Source: Lottia gigantea
Lineage: Eukaryota > Mollusca > Gastropoda > Lottiidae
Direction: 5' to 3'
Assembly: GCF_000327385.1 (NCBI RefSeq)
Contig: NW_008710049.1
Coordinates: forward strand, 361,521 to 425,520
DNA length: 64,000 nucleotides
The position numbers and the translations under genes were made by a program. The notes beneath the pieces were generated by a model. It was not told where the DNA came from, made no database searches, and saw only the letters and a list, made by a program, of their open reading frames with translations. Positions 36,827-49,518 of this stretch are shown one piece after another (positions within the stretch are counted from its first letter, which is position 1; each line of letters begins with the position of its first letter).

Positions 36827-37429
36827 GACTCTTACCAGTCATCATATCCTTCCTTTATTAACACATTTTTAAAAATTGTTGCTTTAAGTAGCTGTCAATG
36901 TTTCAATATAGTTATAAATAAGTGAAATCAACCTGATTGAATATGGTAATTTAAGTATAAAAACCATTGTGAAATATTTATAGATTATCTATTATACATG
37001 ACATATGAACTGTCCTATCAGTTTAATCTTTTGTCTGCTAAAATGGATTAAACTTGTACATTATTTATCAAATTGTTCATATCTTAAGTTGCGTAAAAAT
37101 CTATTAATTACAAGTGCATGACATATTAAATTGCTATTACCTATTGTATTGTATTATAATTCAGGTAATGACTATTTTGTATTGTAATAAATGTAATTGA
37201 TATTGTATTAGAATATCATATATCCTTTTTTTTCACACAGGATTTCTTTGCTGGTCTTCTTGATTAGAACATTTTAAAACCCAAATTTTTCACCAACTTT
37301 GCATCCTGATTGGAGAGGCTACCCAAATTAACTAATGTATATGAGAATTTAGCAACTTTTGTGCCAAACGTAGATCTAGTTTTTTATGGGTATATGTTTA
37401 ACACATTAATAAGCTGCCGGTTGACAATA

Positions 37430-39155
37430 AAGTAGCCTGATGTAATGTAGTCTGATGTAAAGTAGCCTGATGTAATGTAGCCTGATGTAATGTAGTCTGA
37501 TGTAAAGTAGCCTGATGAAAAGTAGTCTGATGTAATGTAGTCTGACGTAATGTAGTCTGATGTAAAGTAGTCTGATGTAATGTAGTCTGATGTAATGTAG
37601 TCTGATTTAAAGTAGTCTGATTTAAAGTAGCCTGATGTAATGTAGCCTGATGTAAAGTAGCCTGATGTAATGTAGTCTGATGTAATGTAGCCTGATGTAA
37701 TGTAGCCTGATGTAATGTAGTCTGATGTAAAGTAGCCTGATGTTATGTAGTCTGCTGTAATGTAGTCTGATGTAATGTAGCCTGATGTAAAGTAGCCTGA
37801 TGTAATGTAGTCTGATGTAATGTAGTCTGATGTAATGTCTGATGTTATGTAGTCTGATGTAAAGTAGCCTGATGTAAAGTAGCCTGATGTAAAGTAGTCT
37901 GATGTAAAGTAGTCTGATGTAAAGTAGCCTGATGTAATGTAGTCTGATTTAAAGTAGCCTGATGTAATGTAGTCTGATGTAAAGTAGCCTGATGTAAAGT
38001 AGTCTGATGTAATGTAGTCTGATTTAAAGTAGTCTGATGTAAAAGTAGTCTGATGTAAAAGTAGTCTGATGTAAAGTAGTCTGATTTAAAGTAGCCTGAT
38101 TTAAAGTAGCCTGATGTAATGTAGCCTGATGTAAAGTAGCCTGATGTAAAGTAGTCTGATGTAAAGTAGTCTGATGTAAAGTAGTCTGATGTAATGTAAT
38201 CTGATTTAAAGTAGCCTGATGTAATGTAGTCTGATGTAAAGTAGTCTGATGTAATGTAGTCTGATGTAATGTAGTCTGATTTAAAGTAGCCTGATGTAAT
38301 GTAGCCTGATGAAAAGTAGCCTGATGTAATGTAGTCTGATGTAATGTAGTCTGATGTAAAGTAGTCTGATGTAATGTAGTCTGATTTAAAGTAGCCTGAT
38401 GCAATGTAGTCTGATGTAAAGTAGCCTGATGTAAAGTAGCCTGATGTAAAGTAGCCTGATGTAAAGTAGCCTGATGTAATGTAGTCTGATGTAATGTAGT
38501 CTGATGTAATGTAGCCTGATGTAAAGTAGCCTGATGTAATGTAGCCTGATGTAAAGTAGTCTGATGTAATGTAGACTGATGTAATGTAGTCTGATGTAAT
38601 GTAGTCTGATGTAAAGTAGTTTGATGTAAAGTAGCCTGATGTAATGTAGTCTGATGTAATGTAGTCTGATGTAATGTAGCCTGATGTATGTAGCCTGATG
38701 TAATGTAGTCTGATGTAATGTAGTCTGATGTAATGTAGCCTGATGTAATGTAGTCTGATGTAATGTAGTCTGATGTAATGTAGCCTGATGTAAAGTAGTC
38801 TGATGTAATGTAGTCTGATGTAAAGTAGTCTGATGTAATGTAGTCTGACGTAATGTAGTCTGATGTAAAGTAGCCTGAGGTAAAGTAGCCTGATGTAAAG
38901 TAGTCTGATGTAAAGTAGTCTGATGTAAAGAAGCCTGATGTAAAGTAGCCTGATGTAATGTAGTCTGATGTAATGTAGTCTGATGTATGTAGCCTGATGT
39001 AATGTAGTCTGACGTAATGTAGTCTGATGTAAAGTAGCCTGATGTAAAGTAGCCTGATGTAAAGTAGTCTGATGTAAAGTAGTCTGATGTAAAGAAGCCT
39101 GATGTAAAGTAGCCTGATGTAATGTAGTCTGATGTAATGTAGTCTGATGTAATGT
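37430..39155 (+). repeat. 15-bp minisatellite, about 115 units
   Basis: Unit TGATGTAATGTAGTC, varying at two sites (AATG/AAAG and AGTC/AGCC), over 1.7 kb. The unit length is divisible by three and the minus strand has no stop in any of its frames (pentapeptides such as TLHQT or IRLHY), so frames of 126 and 311 codons result. A few units carry single-base indels that shift the frame (for example near 37838, 38043 and 38690). Not CRISPR: there are no spacers. Confidence 0.9.
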
Positions 39156-42100
39156 GAGTTTTATTTCTTATCAGACATAAGTTTATAAACTGCATTCTTT
39201 CAAGTGTGATTGATTCCAGACTTGCACACAAAATATAAATGTATGAAATAAATTTTAGTTCAAATGTCTGAAATTTCAGTATGTGCCAATTTGTAAGAAT
39301 GATTATTCCATCAGCCGCCAAAATTCCATAATATAATTTATCCCTGAAGACGTCATATTAGCTTTATGGAGAGGAAAAATCAAATTAAAAGACATTTCTG
39401 TCATAAAAATAATATTTGTTGTTATTTTTTCAAACTTGAACAACTTAGTTAGTAAAAGAAAAACTAAACCAATATAACTGCTATATTGAAGTTCTTGAAA
39501 AAGCAAAATAGATCAAAAAGTATATAACATAGAAACGTCACAAGAACTGGACTTCAGCATAAAATATATAGTCAGTCAAACATTCTAATATCTGTCACTT
39601 AACAAAAGCCACTTGGTGTCAACTTCAAACCATTTGGAAAATTCACATGGCTGAAGACATCATTTTGGTCTTTTTACTTTTCATTTATGTGTAAGTTACA
39701 ATCACAAGATTACATCATACTAAAAATTGTCAATTCAGCAAATTTTCACTCTTGATATTAAGTTTATTCCATACTAGCTAACCTCAGCTCATCTCTTCAT
39801 TGAACTATAATTTAATTTACTGTATTTCCTATAAAAGTCAGGAATGTTATATTTTATCTCTTTTATTGGTCATTACTGAATTTGATGGATGTCATTTCTC
39901 TCTCTACAAATATGAAATATTGCAATTCAAATGAGAAAATTCGAGGTTAATTTCTGAAAATTTCCGACTGATTTAAAAACTAAATCTACATCTAGCATTT
40001 ATAAAAATCAAATTTACGTTTTGAATTGCTCCTTTAAGTGCAATAAGGAGGAAATAAATTTGTTAAACACCATTTTATTTGTGAAGAAGCAAATACAATA
40101 TATTATTACCAACGCAACATCCTCAAATTTCTGAGCAACATTGATGTAAGGTAATTCTAAAGGTTTTCTAGATGTTGTTTGTGTATAAGAGCCAGTTAAA
40201 GCTTGCACCAGTCCCATTTCAGAATGAACAGATTATGACTATCACTGTCTCAAATATCTTTTGACTTTTTAAGCTCCTAATACAAGATATATAAAGGCTA
40301 TCTGTTTTGATATGCTAAAAATCAACAATTTCTTACTCCAGCTCAACATCCTCATAAATATATGCTTTATCAATTGCAGGAAGAAGTGATCTTGAGACAG
40401 TAATTTATGGACCATTATTCAATACCACGAAAAGGTTCCAGTTTGAAAATTAGGAAATGTGATTTGTTAGGTTCCATTGTGAAGACTGAAAGCCATATTG
40501 ACCATAATCATTCTATTTTAAGAAATATATATTTCATTTGTACATATCGATTCTATTAAACAATATCTTTATAAAATATTGGTTTAGTGTCTGCCCAAAT
40601 ATCTTCAATGTCTGAAATTTTCTATAAATTTCCTTACAGGTCTAAGATTGCAGGAAGAAAATAACATGGTTTGTTAATGGTCCTAGTTATATTTGATAAA
40701 AGATATCATGACAGGGTTATGCTGCATAACAAAATACTTTTCAATTAGACAATCTATCTACCAATCAATGAAGTATATTGCAAATATTAACCAATAAAAT
40801 GAAAGAATACAATAAAGCTATTGATACAATTAGCCTATCAGAATGGCAGTTGGACGTGTTTAGTAGAACATGAAGACAGCATTGAACATGTTTTCAATAA
40901 CTTAACAAAATTTTAATCAATTGAATTTCAAAGGTAAAAAAAAAACCTGTTATTTGTGGGCAGTTTATTCCAGGAAATAAACCAGCTCTTTCCTATTATT
41001 GCTATTGCATTCAAAATGATGCATAATTTCTATTTCGATACCGTGAGTTTTTTTTGTCTTCATACATGAAATAAAAGAGTTAGACAAAAATCAAAAACCA
41101 GAGATTGAAGTTTCCAAAATAGAGTATGAACGTTGAAAGTAACAGAACAGAGTGATATGGTGGTGTTTCCATCAGTCATTCCATCAGTTTAAGTATAAAA
41201 TTGACCCAACGGTACCAATGATTGACATTTTCAAGAGTGGTACGAAATAAAAGGAAGAAAGATGAATAAATAACGTAATGAATAGACATGAGGAATAGCA
41301 ACTGAGTTTATTTAATGAAGCTTGCCAATAATACAATTTAGACAAATATTGATGTGAATTAAAAATGTCTGACTGCTGATCACATGACCTGATCTTCTCA
41401 AGTATCCACGACGATTAGTTAATTAGATCTCTAAATATAGTCTGATTAGATTATCTAACTCCTCTATTCATCTAGACACAAGATAAGTATAAGTCAGAAG
41501 CCATATGGGTTTAATTCTTCTACAAATGGAGAGTCATGGAACCATCATGTAGTACATATTTGGGTTATCTTATTTTATTTAGAAAGTGCAGTAGTTTGTA
41601 GTCTTTTGCAGTTTTCATTTGTAGTATCTCAATAAAACAACCATGAACAAATACCATCGTACAGTTGCATTGATTTCATATTAGAGACTAAATGCTCTTA
41701 AAATGTAGTATAATACTTGATAACTTTTTTGTCTTCAACAAATTTGTTCATAAGATAGGTACTTTATAAATAGACAAAGATTATAACAGCAATGCTAATG
41801 TCAAAAAGCAACACATCATCCAAGGATAAACCTCAAACATATACAGTTTCTGTTGATATTCTCAGTTTAAGGTCCTTAAAATACGAAGGGTATCAAACAA
41901 TATAATACTTTTAACACAATGTTAAGCCTTGATCATCAGTCATATCATTGTTCCTGTTAAAACATAACACCACTAAACACTACCACTACAACTAACCACA
42001 ACCATATGATGACCTTTCAAGGCATGATAAATTCTATCAAATATTTATTATTTAACACAACTATAAACTGGAGAAATTTCCCAGACTTCAAATATGTGTC

Positions 42101-42975
42101 ATTTCAATTTGGTATCTCCATTTTGTTCTGTGAAATTTCATAATAACTTGACAATACATTGTGTACATGTATAAAGAGAGCAAAGTTAAGGAATTTTCAT
42201 CATCCATAATTAGATAAAAATGATTTTCCATATTAGATTTATAACGGACTGTCACTAAACTATAGTCTATAAGACAGGCATGTATTGTGACCACAGAAAA
42301 CTGTATTTGATGATGTCATCTGTCTTCCAAAATCAAGTCCGAAAGCTCAAAAACAACTTCATTAACCTTGGAGTTCATTGGGCAAGACCTGATAATTCTA
42401 TTTACTATAGTGGTTTAAGGTCATTCCAAACTTGACATTTGATTGTAAGAGAACAATTTGAAGTCAAATGGGAATAGATTTAACACTTGCGCACAACTCG
42501 ACAGACACAATAATATTGTATGAATTAGACATTTTTGTCACATAGTTTGCTTGTGGCAGACTAAGTTATTGTGTATTCAATTTCTTCAACAAGGAAGAAG
42601 ATGCTCATCTTGAGAAGGAAATTCACACAGAAAAGTAGAAATATGCTATTATAATCATTTTACCTCCGTAATATATCTTAATACTTTCTAATATCACAAT
42701 AAATCATTCACTCTTAATACAATCCTGATTAAAAGTGCAAATAACATAATAGATGTTGACAAATATGAGAATCGACAGACGCTCTTCTGGGATTGAAGAA
42801 CATGGAAGCCCAGCCGTCTGATAGAATCCAGATACCAATATCTAAATAACATTAACACAACTTTTACTTCACTCCAGAGAGTTCCAACTTTTTATTCTTA
42901 AAGATAAATCATAACTATCATTTAATAAGGTTTGATTTATCTCAAGTTAAATATAATAAAAATATCTTCAATTAA
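39156..42975. other. AT-rich DNA with one candidate exon
   Basis: Apart from the exon at 40110-40217, nothing is recognised. A short GC-richer patch at 42770-42835 is open on both strands. Confidence 0.35.
40110..40217 (-). CDS. Candidate first coding exon, unknown protein
   Basis: From ATG at 40217 (upstream in-frame stop) the minus strand reads 36 codons, MGLVQALTGSYTQTTSRKPL and then LPYINVAQKFEDVAL, to a donor TTG|GTAATA at 40109. Base composition is coding-like for the region. No partner exon was found and no family recognised, so strand and start are provisional. Confidence 0.3.
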
Positions 42976-44206
42976 GGCCATACCAAAATAATATTCTGTT
43001 CGTCGGGAATTCCGTACCCGATTTTCCGTTATCGAAATTTTATTTTTAAAGTTAAAAAATAATATTCCGTATGTATCAAAAGAGCTCCCGTATGTAAAAT
43101 TTTGAAAAAAGAATTTTTAATTTTAAAAAAAAAAATTATATTGCCCGTATGTCGGTACCTCTAAATTGATCAGATAACATGATTGTTTAGCTCTCATGTT
43201 TAGTTTCATTTTTATTTCTCTAAGCCTAAAATTTGGTAGCAGGAGTAACATATTGCGCCCTCTATTTCCGTTTGTCAGTTTGTGGACATCGTGCGACAAT
43301 TATAGTAGAACATGTTCCAGCTGTTGAAAGAGTGAGTTCGTACAGTAGTTTAGGCCCTTCGCTGAAGCAAAAACATTTTCTCAACGACCGAACGCATCGA
43401 AATTCCGGAAGTTGATAATTATCAGAAATAGGCATGGCCGATGCAGTGCTAGAATTAATATTTGTATTTGTCTTTTTTACCAACATGATTTTAGTAATCA
43501 AAATTAGGTCACACCAGAAACTTATTTTGCCATACATGGCGTTTGATGTTGAGCCTGAAAACACTTTTAAAGATGTTTATGATCTGGCATCTGCAGGAAT
43601 TCAATCGTGTATATCACGGTCACAGATCCCAGAAAAAGTGTACATCAAGGACAATATGGAAAAATCATGCGGTGTCTTAGTTACACTTTCGTTGAAAATT
43701 TCTCTGTGTGATGAACTGAAATCCAAGTTTGTGGACTTTTTAATTATCTTGCCTTCTCATTCTTCGTCTGAAGAACCTGTTTGTAATACTTCCAAAAGTG
43801 ATAAAAATGTGTTCGATTTTATGATGGCATCAAGAAAGACATTAATGTTTCCTGAAAAACCTAAACCATCAGTCTTTGACAAAACCTTAACTGGACCTCA
43901 AAAACTATTTTGTGATGTGCTAGATTGGTGCAAAACAATTGATGATGGCTGGTCAAAAGACCAGTTTATCTGTGCAAAAGAAATTTTGTGGAAGATTACA
44001 AATAAATACTATTAATTGTTATTTTATCTGAATACATTCAAAATCATCCATGTTGGAAAATTTTAATGGTATATATCGCACCAACCAAATCAATGATTAC
44101 TAACTTTAAGACATTTTTTTTTTAAAATTAAAAAAAAAATTTCGTTCTCTCGTACCTTTTTTTTTTCAAGAAATCCCGAAGAACAGAAAATTATTTTGGT
44201 ATGGCC
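42976..44206 (+). mobile_element. 1231-bp TIR DNA transposon with TAA target duplication and an ORF
   Basis: GGCCATACCAAAATAATATT at 42976 is repeated in reverse at 44187-44206. The inverted repeat covers about 36 bp with three mismatches, continuing through CTGTTCGTCGGGA. TAA stands directly outside both ends (42973-42975 and 44207-44209). A three-base TAA duplication is typical of PIF/Harbinger elements; the transposase itself is absent. Inside are AT-rich flanks and one substantial open frame (43434-44015). Either a non-autonomous derivative keeping one gene of a larger parent, or an element that captured a host fragment. Confidence 0.75.
43434..44015 (+). CDS. Unknown protein encoded inside the TAA-flanked TIR element
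   Basis: The open frame has ATGs at 43434 (193 residues) and 43536 (159 residues, MAFDVEPENTFKDVYDLA, better context). The segment between them is hydrophobic (LIFVFVFFTNMILVI) and ends near a possible acceptor, so the shorter start or a spliced start is likely. The body is mixed alpha/beta-looking, without low complexity, ending in a Trp/Lys-rich segment (LFCDVLDWCKTIDDGW, ILWKITNKYY). I recognise neither a DDE transposase nor a Myb/SANT or THAP domain. It is the only long frame in the element and ends 191 bp before its right tip, so it belongs to the element. Function unknown. Confidence 0.55.
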   Translation: MADAVLELIFVFVFFTNMILVIKIRSHQKLILPYMAFDVEPENTFKDVYDLASAGIQSCISRSQIPEKVYIKDNMEKSCGVLVTLSLKISLCDELKSKFVDFLIILPSHSSSEEPVCNTSKSDKNVFDFMMASRKTLMFPEKPKPSVFDKTLTGPQKLFCDVLDWCKTIDDGWSKDQFICAKEILWKITNKYY

Positions 44207-46439
44207 TAATGGAAATTATTTGTTCAAGTTTCTTATAATTTTTACATTTCTTCAGAAACAAAAACAGGATATTTATCTTACAATGAATTAAGGATTCAAA
44301 CCAGGTACTAAGTAACCAGTTCAAATCAGTAGAATTAAGAAAAATGGAAACATATCAATGTTTATTTTGTCTGAATTTCCCCAATATCTCCCATCAAGGT
44401 AGATGATCAAAACTACTTGAATTGGACAAAGCTTTTTGACCATTAGATTTCTTAAATACTGTTCTTATTTAAAATCCTTATCAAATAGATTCAAGGTATT
44501 CTTGACGAGAAAGACAACTAAAAAACATTGTGCATGTTTTATGACATCAATTTATGGCATTCATCTTTTAAGTCACAAATTATCACTATCTGTCAGAGTT
44601 CAGCTGGGGTTTTGTCTAATAAAATTATAAGACAAGTGAAAAGAGATATGAAATACCTGGTGGTCTCTATTGTATTTCTGACATTTCAAATGATTTGTGT
44701 CTGATTACATGTAGGCCTTTTTTAATAATCAGTTTCATTTTAGCGTCTTTTCAAATTGGTCCCTGGATAATATGAAAGATAAATACAATAGGTAATTTTT
44801 CTTGGTTAGGGGTCAAGTATGGGATAGTTCCTTATAGTTTATGTTATTCGGGCTGAAATGTTTGTTTTTTGCAAGAAAACAGAAGTGCTATGAAGTTTAC
44901 AGGGACTAAGCAACACTTTTTCTTTATCAGCCATGGAACGTGGTACATTGGTTAAAAAAATTCAAATATACGGTCTCAACCACTGATTGAACACCCAACT
45001 CTATGGTTAGCAAACATGCTTCCACCATGCTAAGCTGGCTCTGTTATTTTGCCCAGGATAGCTGATGAAATTACCACTGGCCTGACAATGATTGTTGTTC
45101 CATGCGCTGTGTCCGAGACTATATATGATTCAATGGGAATCAAACCTAGTTACATTTTAAGTTTTATCCTTTAACATATCCACAAACTTGTTCCGTTAAG
45201 GCATCAATATCAAATAATCACAATCTTCAAACTTAATTTTCAATTTAAAATCAATATGTGCAAGAGAGATTTTTAATTGTTTTCACATAGAAGGAATAAT
45301 ATATTTATAGAATAAATGAAGTAAATTTCGTGGAACATAAACTAAATTATGTAAAATATCAAAGAATTTAGACCCTTTTATCAAGACTTTAGTTATATGT
45401 AGATTTGATTACACCAGACAAGGATTGCGTAAATCTGTGAAAAGCCATGAAACAGAGATATAATGAGAATTCAATCCAGTTTGTCTGCCCAAATATAGCT
45501 AAAGTAGATATATATCGACATTGACTTGAGGCCAAGACATAATCGCAACATTATCAGAGTATCATTCTATCAATACCGCTTGTACTATTGTCTCAGACAT
45601 TGGAAATCGTCTCAAGGTAGAAATTAAGGAGAAAGTAATATTTCAAAGACATATTTATCTCTTAGGAAGTATATTATAACAGCTGTAAATGTCTGGGGAG
45701 GATAATGGAAGGGTTATAGGTCTCCAATTAGCCTTGTTTAATATTATTTCAAAGAACAGTTAATATCATACAAACTTTATCCTAACAATGCCAATTTTAA
45801 TGTTAAACATCAGGCTTTAGTTAAATGTTACTTGTTAGACTTTTTTGTGAAATCTTTCAATAATCTGTTGAAATATTAGATGTTCTTGTGGAACACAGAA
45901 AGATGAGACAAATGGAGGCAATGACATCAGTTGGTTTTAGAGGTAACAAATAGACAAGGACATTGCAAGTTTGGCAGTTATGGATTTTAACAACATGTTA
46001 TTCAGATTTGGAATAAGTGAATAACTTCAGAAAAACAAATCAAACAAGCATTTTTCAAGAAATTACAGACAACATCCATGGCTGCAAATCTCTTTCTATA
46101 GCCATCTATTACATAATATTCTCAGCCAAAACACACAAAATATTGAATAACCTATAAATTTATTTCTATAACTAGCAATAAATCGAGAAAACGATAATAT
46201 TTCAATATCATTATCAGATTTTACAGAGTAATTGTAGACCTGGATGTTTAACATCCAAACAAGACGTGATATTTTCCACAATTTATTTCTTAAATTCTTT
46301 ATTTTCTTCACTATCTTTCCTTATGTATCTCCTAATATATAGCAATGGGAAGGAAACTGATAGCAAGGTATCAGATCTATTTTAAACCAGATAATGTGAA
46401 GTTAGAACTTGGTATCCCATCCACTATACTGGAAGATGC
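44207..46439. other. AT-rich intergenic DNA
   Basis: Besides the SINE at 44890-45045, no gene or repeat is recognised. Confidence 0.4.
44890..45045 (-). mobile_element. tRNA-derived SINE
   Basis: On the minus strand, AGCTTAGCATGGTGGAAGC (A-box-like, about 45035-45017) is followed about 30 bases later by GGTGTTCAATCAG (B-box-like, about 44996-44984). The order and spacing match an RNA polymerase III promoter of tRNA type. It is not a functional tRNA: no full cloverleaf or anticodon arm. The tail boundary is uncertain. Confidence 0.55.
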
Positions 46440-46600
46440 CCCTTCCATTTCCAAAGTGAAGAAGCGGGGCAAGACGATATTATACCAGTGTTAAAGAGGA
46501 GCTGTTAAGACTTGGGTTTAATCAGTGCGAGTTAGACCCAGCTATGTTTTATGTTTACCATATCTGAAATATAAGCATAGCAGATAAAGCCTTAATGCCG
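46440..46600 (+). mobile_element. Short fossil of a Copia-like LTR retrotransposon
   Basis: A GC-richer stretch with similarity to the reverse-transcriptase part of Copia-type pol. Only a fragment remains. It is broken, no terminal repeats are seen nearby, and it looks old. Family assignment is tentative. Confidence 0.4.
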
Positions 46601-47149
46601 ACCTGCATCCAGGAAGATCTTCACAGCAAAGATTCCGGAAAATATTACCAGGATGCATGACATGGTGATGGCTGATCATTAAAGCTTGAAACTTGACATA
46701 ATGCCCGTGTTGTGACCACCATCTCTAATGAGAGAGTTGAGAACATTATAAAGTTTCTGCAAGAAACGTGTCAGCTAAGGTAAAAAATATATATATATAT
46801 GTGTCTTAGGCTGTTTCAAAATTTACAATTATATATCCCAATAACAGAAATACTTCAGACATTTCTGTAGCTTTAAACTGAATTAAAAGTCAATAAAAAG
46901 TAAGTTAAGTGTTATAAATTCAATCAATAATACTTGTAGAACATCTCTCTACATGTCTTACAGCAATCTTACTTTTAAATTCAACATAAAAACATTGTGG
47001 AAAATGAAGAAACATGCTTAAATAGGAAAAGAAAAGAAACATTGAAGATATAATATAGATATTGTTCTAATGAGAAATTTCCTGATATTATCACATTCTT
47101 ATAACTATATTGATATTTAGATTTGTGTATGATATTTGATTTAAATTAA
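46601..47149. other. AT-rich DNA left of the 31-bp array
   Basis: Contains a short TA run (about 46787-46800). Nothing else supported. Confidence 0.4.
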
Positions 47150-49215
47150 GGAAGAATATATTGATGTGGACAATAGCTATTGATAGTGTTTACAGATATT
47201 GATTGTAGCAATTGATAGTGGCTATTGATAAAAACAAAAGATGTTGATATTGATATAAGTAAGTGATAGTGGTTACTGATAGATATTGACAGGAATAACA
47301 GACATTGATATCTACAATATAAATGAAGATATTGATTAGTGACAATAGATATTGATAAAAGCATCGATATTGACAATATATATTGATAGAAGCATCAGTA
47401 GTGACAATAGATATTGATAAAAACATCGATAGTGACAATAGATATTGATAGAAGCATCAGTAGTGACAATAGATATTGATAAAAACATCGATAGTGACAA
47501 TAGATATTGATAAAAACATCGATAGTGACAATAGATATTGATAAAAGCATCAGTAGTGACAATAGATATTGATAGAAGCATCGATAGTGACAATAGATAT
47601 TGATAAAAACATCGATAGTGACAATAGATATTGATAAAAGCATCGATAGTGACAATAGATATTGATAGAAGCATCAGTAGTGACAATAGATATTGATAAA
47701 AACATCGATATTGACAATAGATATTGATAAAAACATCGATAGTGACAATAGATATTGATATAAGCATCAGTAGTGACAATAGATATTGATAGAAGCATCG
47801 GTAGTGACAATAGATATTGATAAAAACATCGATATTGACAATAGATATTGATAAAAACATCGATAGTGACAACAGATATTGATAGAAGCATCAGTAGTGA
47901 CAATAGATATTGATAAAAACATCGATAGTGACAATAGATATTGATAAAAACATCGATAGTGACAATAGATATTGATAAAAGCATCAGTAGTGACAATAGA
48001 TATTGATAGAAGCATCGATAGTGACAATAGATATTGATAAAAACATCGATAGTGACAATAGATATTGATAAAAGCATCGATAGTGACAATAGATATTGAT
48101 AGAAGCATCAGTAGTGACAATAGATATTGATAAAAACATCGATATTGACAATAGATATTGATAAAAACATCGATAGTGACAATAGATATTGATAGAAGCA
48201 TCAGTAGTGACAATAGATATTGATAGAAGCATCGGTAGTGACAATAGATATTGATAAAAACATCGATATTGACAATAGATATTGATAAAAACATCGATAG
48301 TGACAATAGATATTGATAGAAGCATCAGTAGTGACAATAGATATTGATAAAAACATCGATAGTGACAATAGATATTGATAAAAACATCGATATTGACAAT
48401 AGATATTGATAAAAGCATCGATAGTGACAATAGATATTGATAGAAGCATCAGTAGTGACAATAGATATTGATAAAAACATCGATAGTGACAATAGATATT
48501 GATAAAACATCGATAGTGACAATAGATATTGATAAAAGCATCAGTAGTGACAATAGATATTGATAAAAGCATTGATAGTGACAATAGATATTTATAAAAC
48601 ATAGATAGTGACAATAGTGACAATAGATATTGATAAAAGCATTGATAGTGACAATAGATATTGATAAAACATCGATAGTGACAATAGATATTGATAAAAC
48701 ATAGATAGTGACAATAGTGACAATAGATATTGATAAAACATCGATAGTGACAATAGATATTGATAGAAGCATCAGTAGTGACAATAGATATTTATAAAAC
48801 ATAGATAGTGACAATAGTGACAATAGATATTGATAAAACATCGATAGTGACAATAGATATTGATAGAAGCATCAACAGTGACAACAGATATTGATAAAAG
48901 CATCGATAGTGACAATAGATATTGATAGAAGCATTGATAGTGACAATAGATATTGATAAAAGCATTGATAGTGACAATATATATTGATAAAAGCATTGAT
49001 AGTGACAATATATATTGATAAAAGCATTGATAGTGACAACAGAAATTGATAAAAGCATCAGTAGTGACAATAGATATTGATAAAAGCATTGATAGTGACA
49101 ATATATATTGATAAAAGCATTGATAGTGACAATATATATTGATAAAAGCATTGATAGTGACAACAGAAATTGATAAAAGCATCGATATTGACAAAAGATA
49201 TTAATATTTTCAATA
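47150..49215 (+). repeat. 31-bp minisatellite, about 60 units, with 217-bp higher-order period
   Basis: Unit ATAGATATTGATAAAAACAT + CGATAGTGACA, with variants AGAAGC/AAAAGC and CAGTAG/CGATAG. The first 200 bp and last 400 bp are more diverged. Between about 47.4 and 48.4 kb the variant pattern recurs every seven units: equivalent frames start at 47655, 47872, 48089 and 48306, each 217 bp apart. Around 48.5-48.85 kb a shorter variant (GATAAAACAT) and an inserted AGTGACAAT appear. The minus strand is free of stops in nearly all frames, giving overlapping 120-180 codon frames that are not genes. Confidence 0.9.
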
Positions 49216-49400
49216 GATTTGCCATCAAATTAAGATTCACACATAGAACATTACGTCAGTATTTCATCTTGTGAATAAATTTTCTAAAGACAGATATTTA
49301 TCAAACATTCAGAATTTGACAAATTCTTATCAGGTTGTGACAGATATATTCAGTCTTGATCCCTAAGTCACTTAATAGATCAGATAGACTTGAACACTAG

Positions 49401-49518
49401 GTCACTGTACTTGGTGTCATTCAGCTTAGAGAAGTGGACATCTCAAACAAATATAGTGCCAGTTACTGTCAGGAACTTCATTCACAGCAGAACCAAGATT
49501 GACATAGACTGGTTTCAA
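49401..49518 (+). CDS. Candidate internal exon, unknown plus-strand gene
   Basis: After an acceptor ending CACTAG (49400), 39 codons read SLYLVSFSLEKWTSQTNIVP and VRNFIHSRTKIDIDWFQ to a donor CAA|GTAAATAC. GC content is clearly above background. It starts in phase 2 and ends in phase 0, which fits the candidate exon at 50120. No family recognised. Confidence 0.35.

Noticed and set aside
36465-36872. 135-codon frame
   Set aside because: Lies inside a GC-rich non-coding TIR element and reads out through its end.
37430-39155. CRISPR-like array
   Set aside because: Head-to-tail units without spacers in animal DNA; a minisatellite.
38024-39321. Minus-strand frames of 126 and 311 codons with TLHQT repeats
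   Set aside because: Product of the 15-bp array; no conserved domain, and only the 5' lead-in is non-repetitive.
39645-39705. Plus-strand start MAEDIILVFLLFIYV ending at GTAAGT
   Set aside because: Only 15 codons, with a stop directly after; no partner exon found.
47336-49194. Many overlapping minus-strand frames of 120-180 codons
   Set aside because: The 31-bp unit lacks stops in all minus-strand frames, so frames overlap in every phase.
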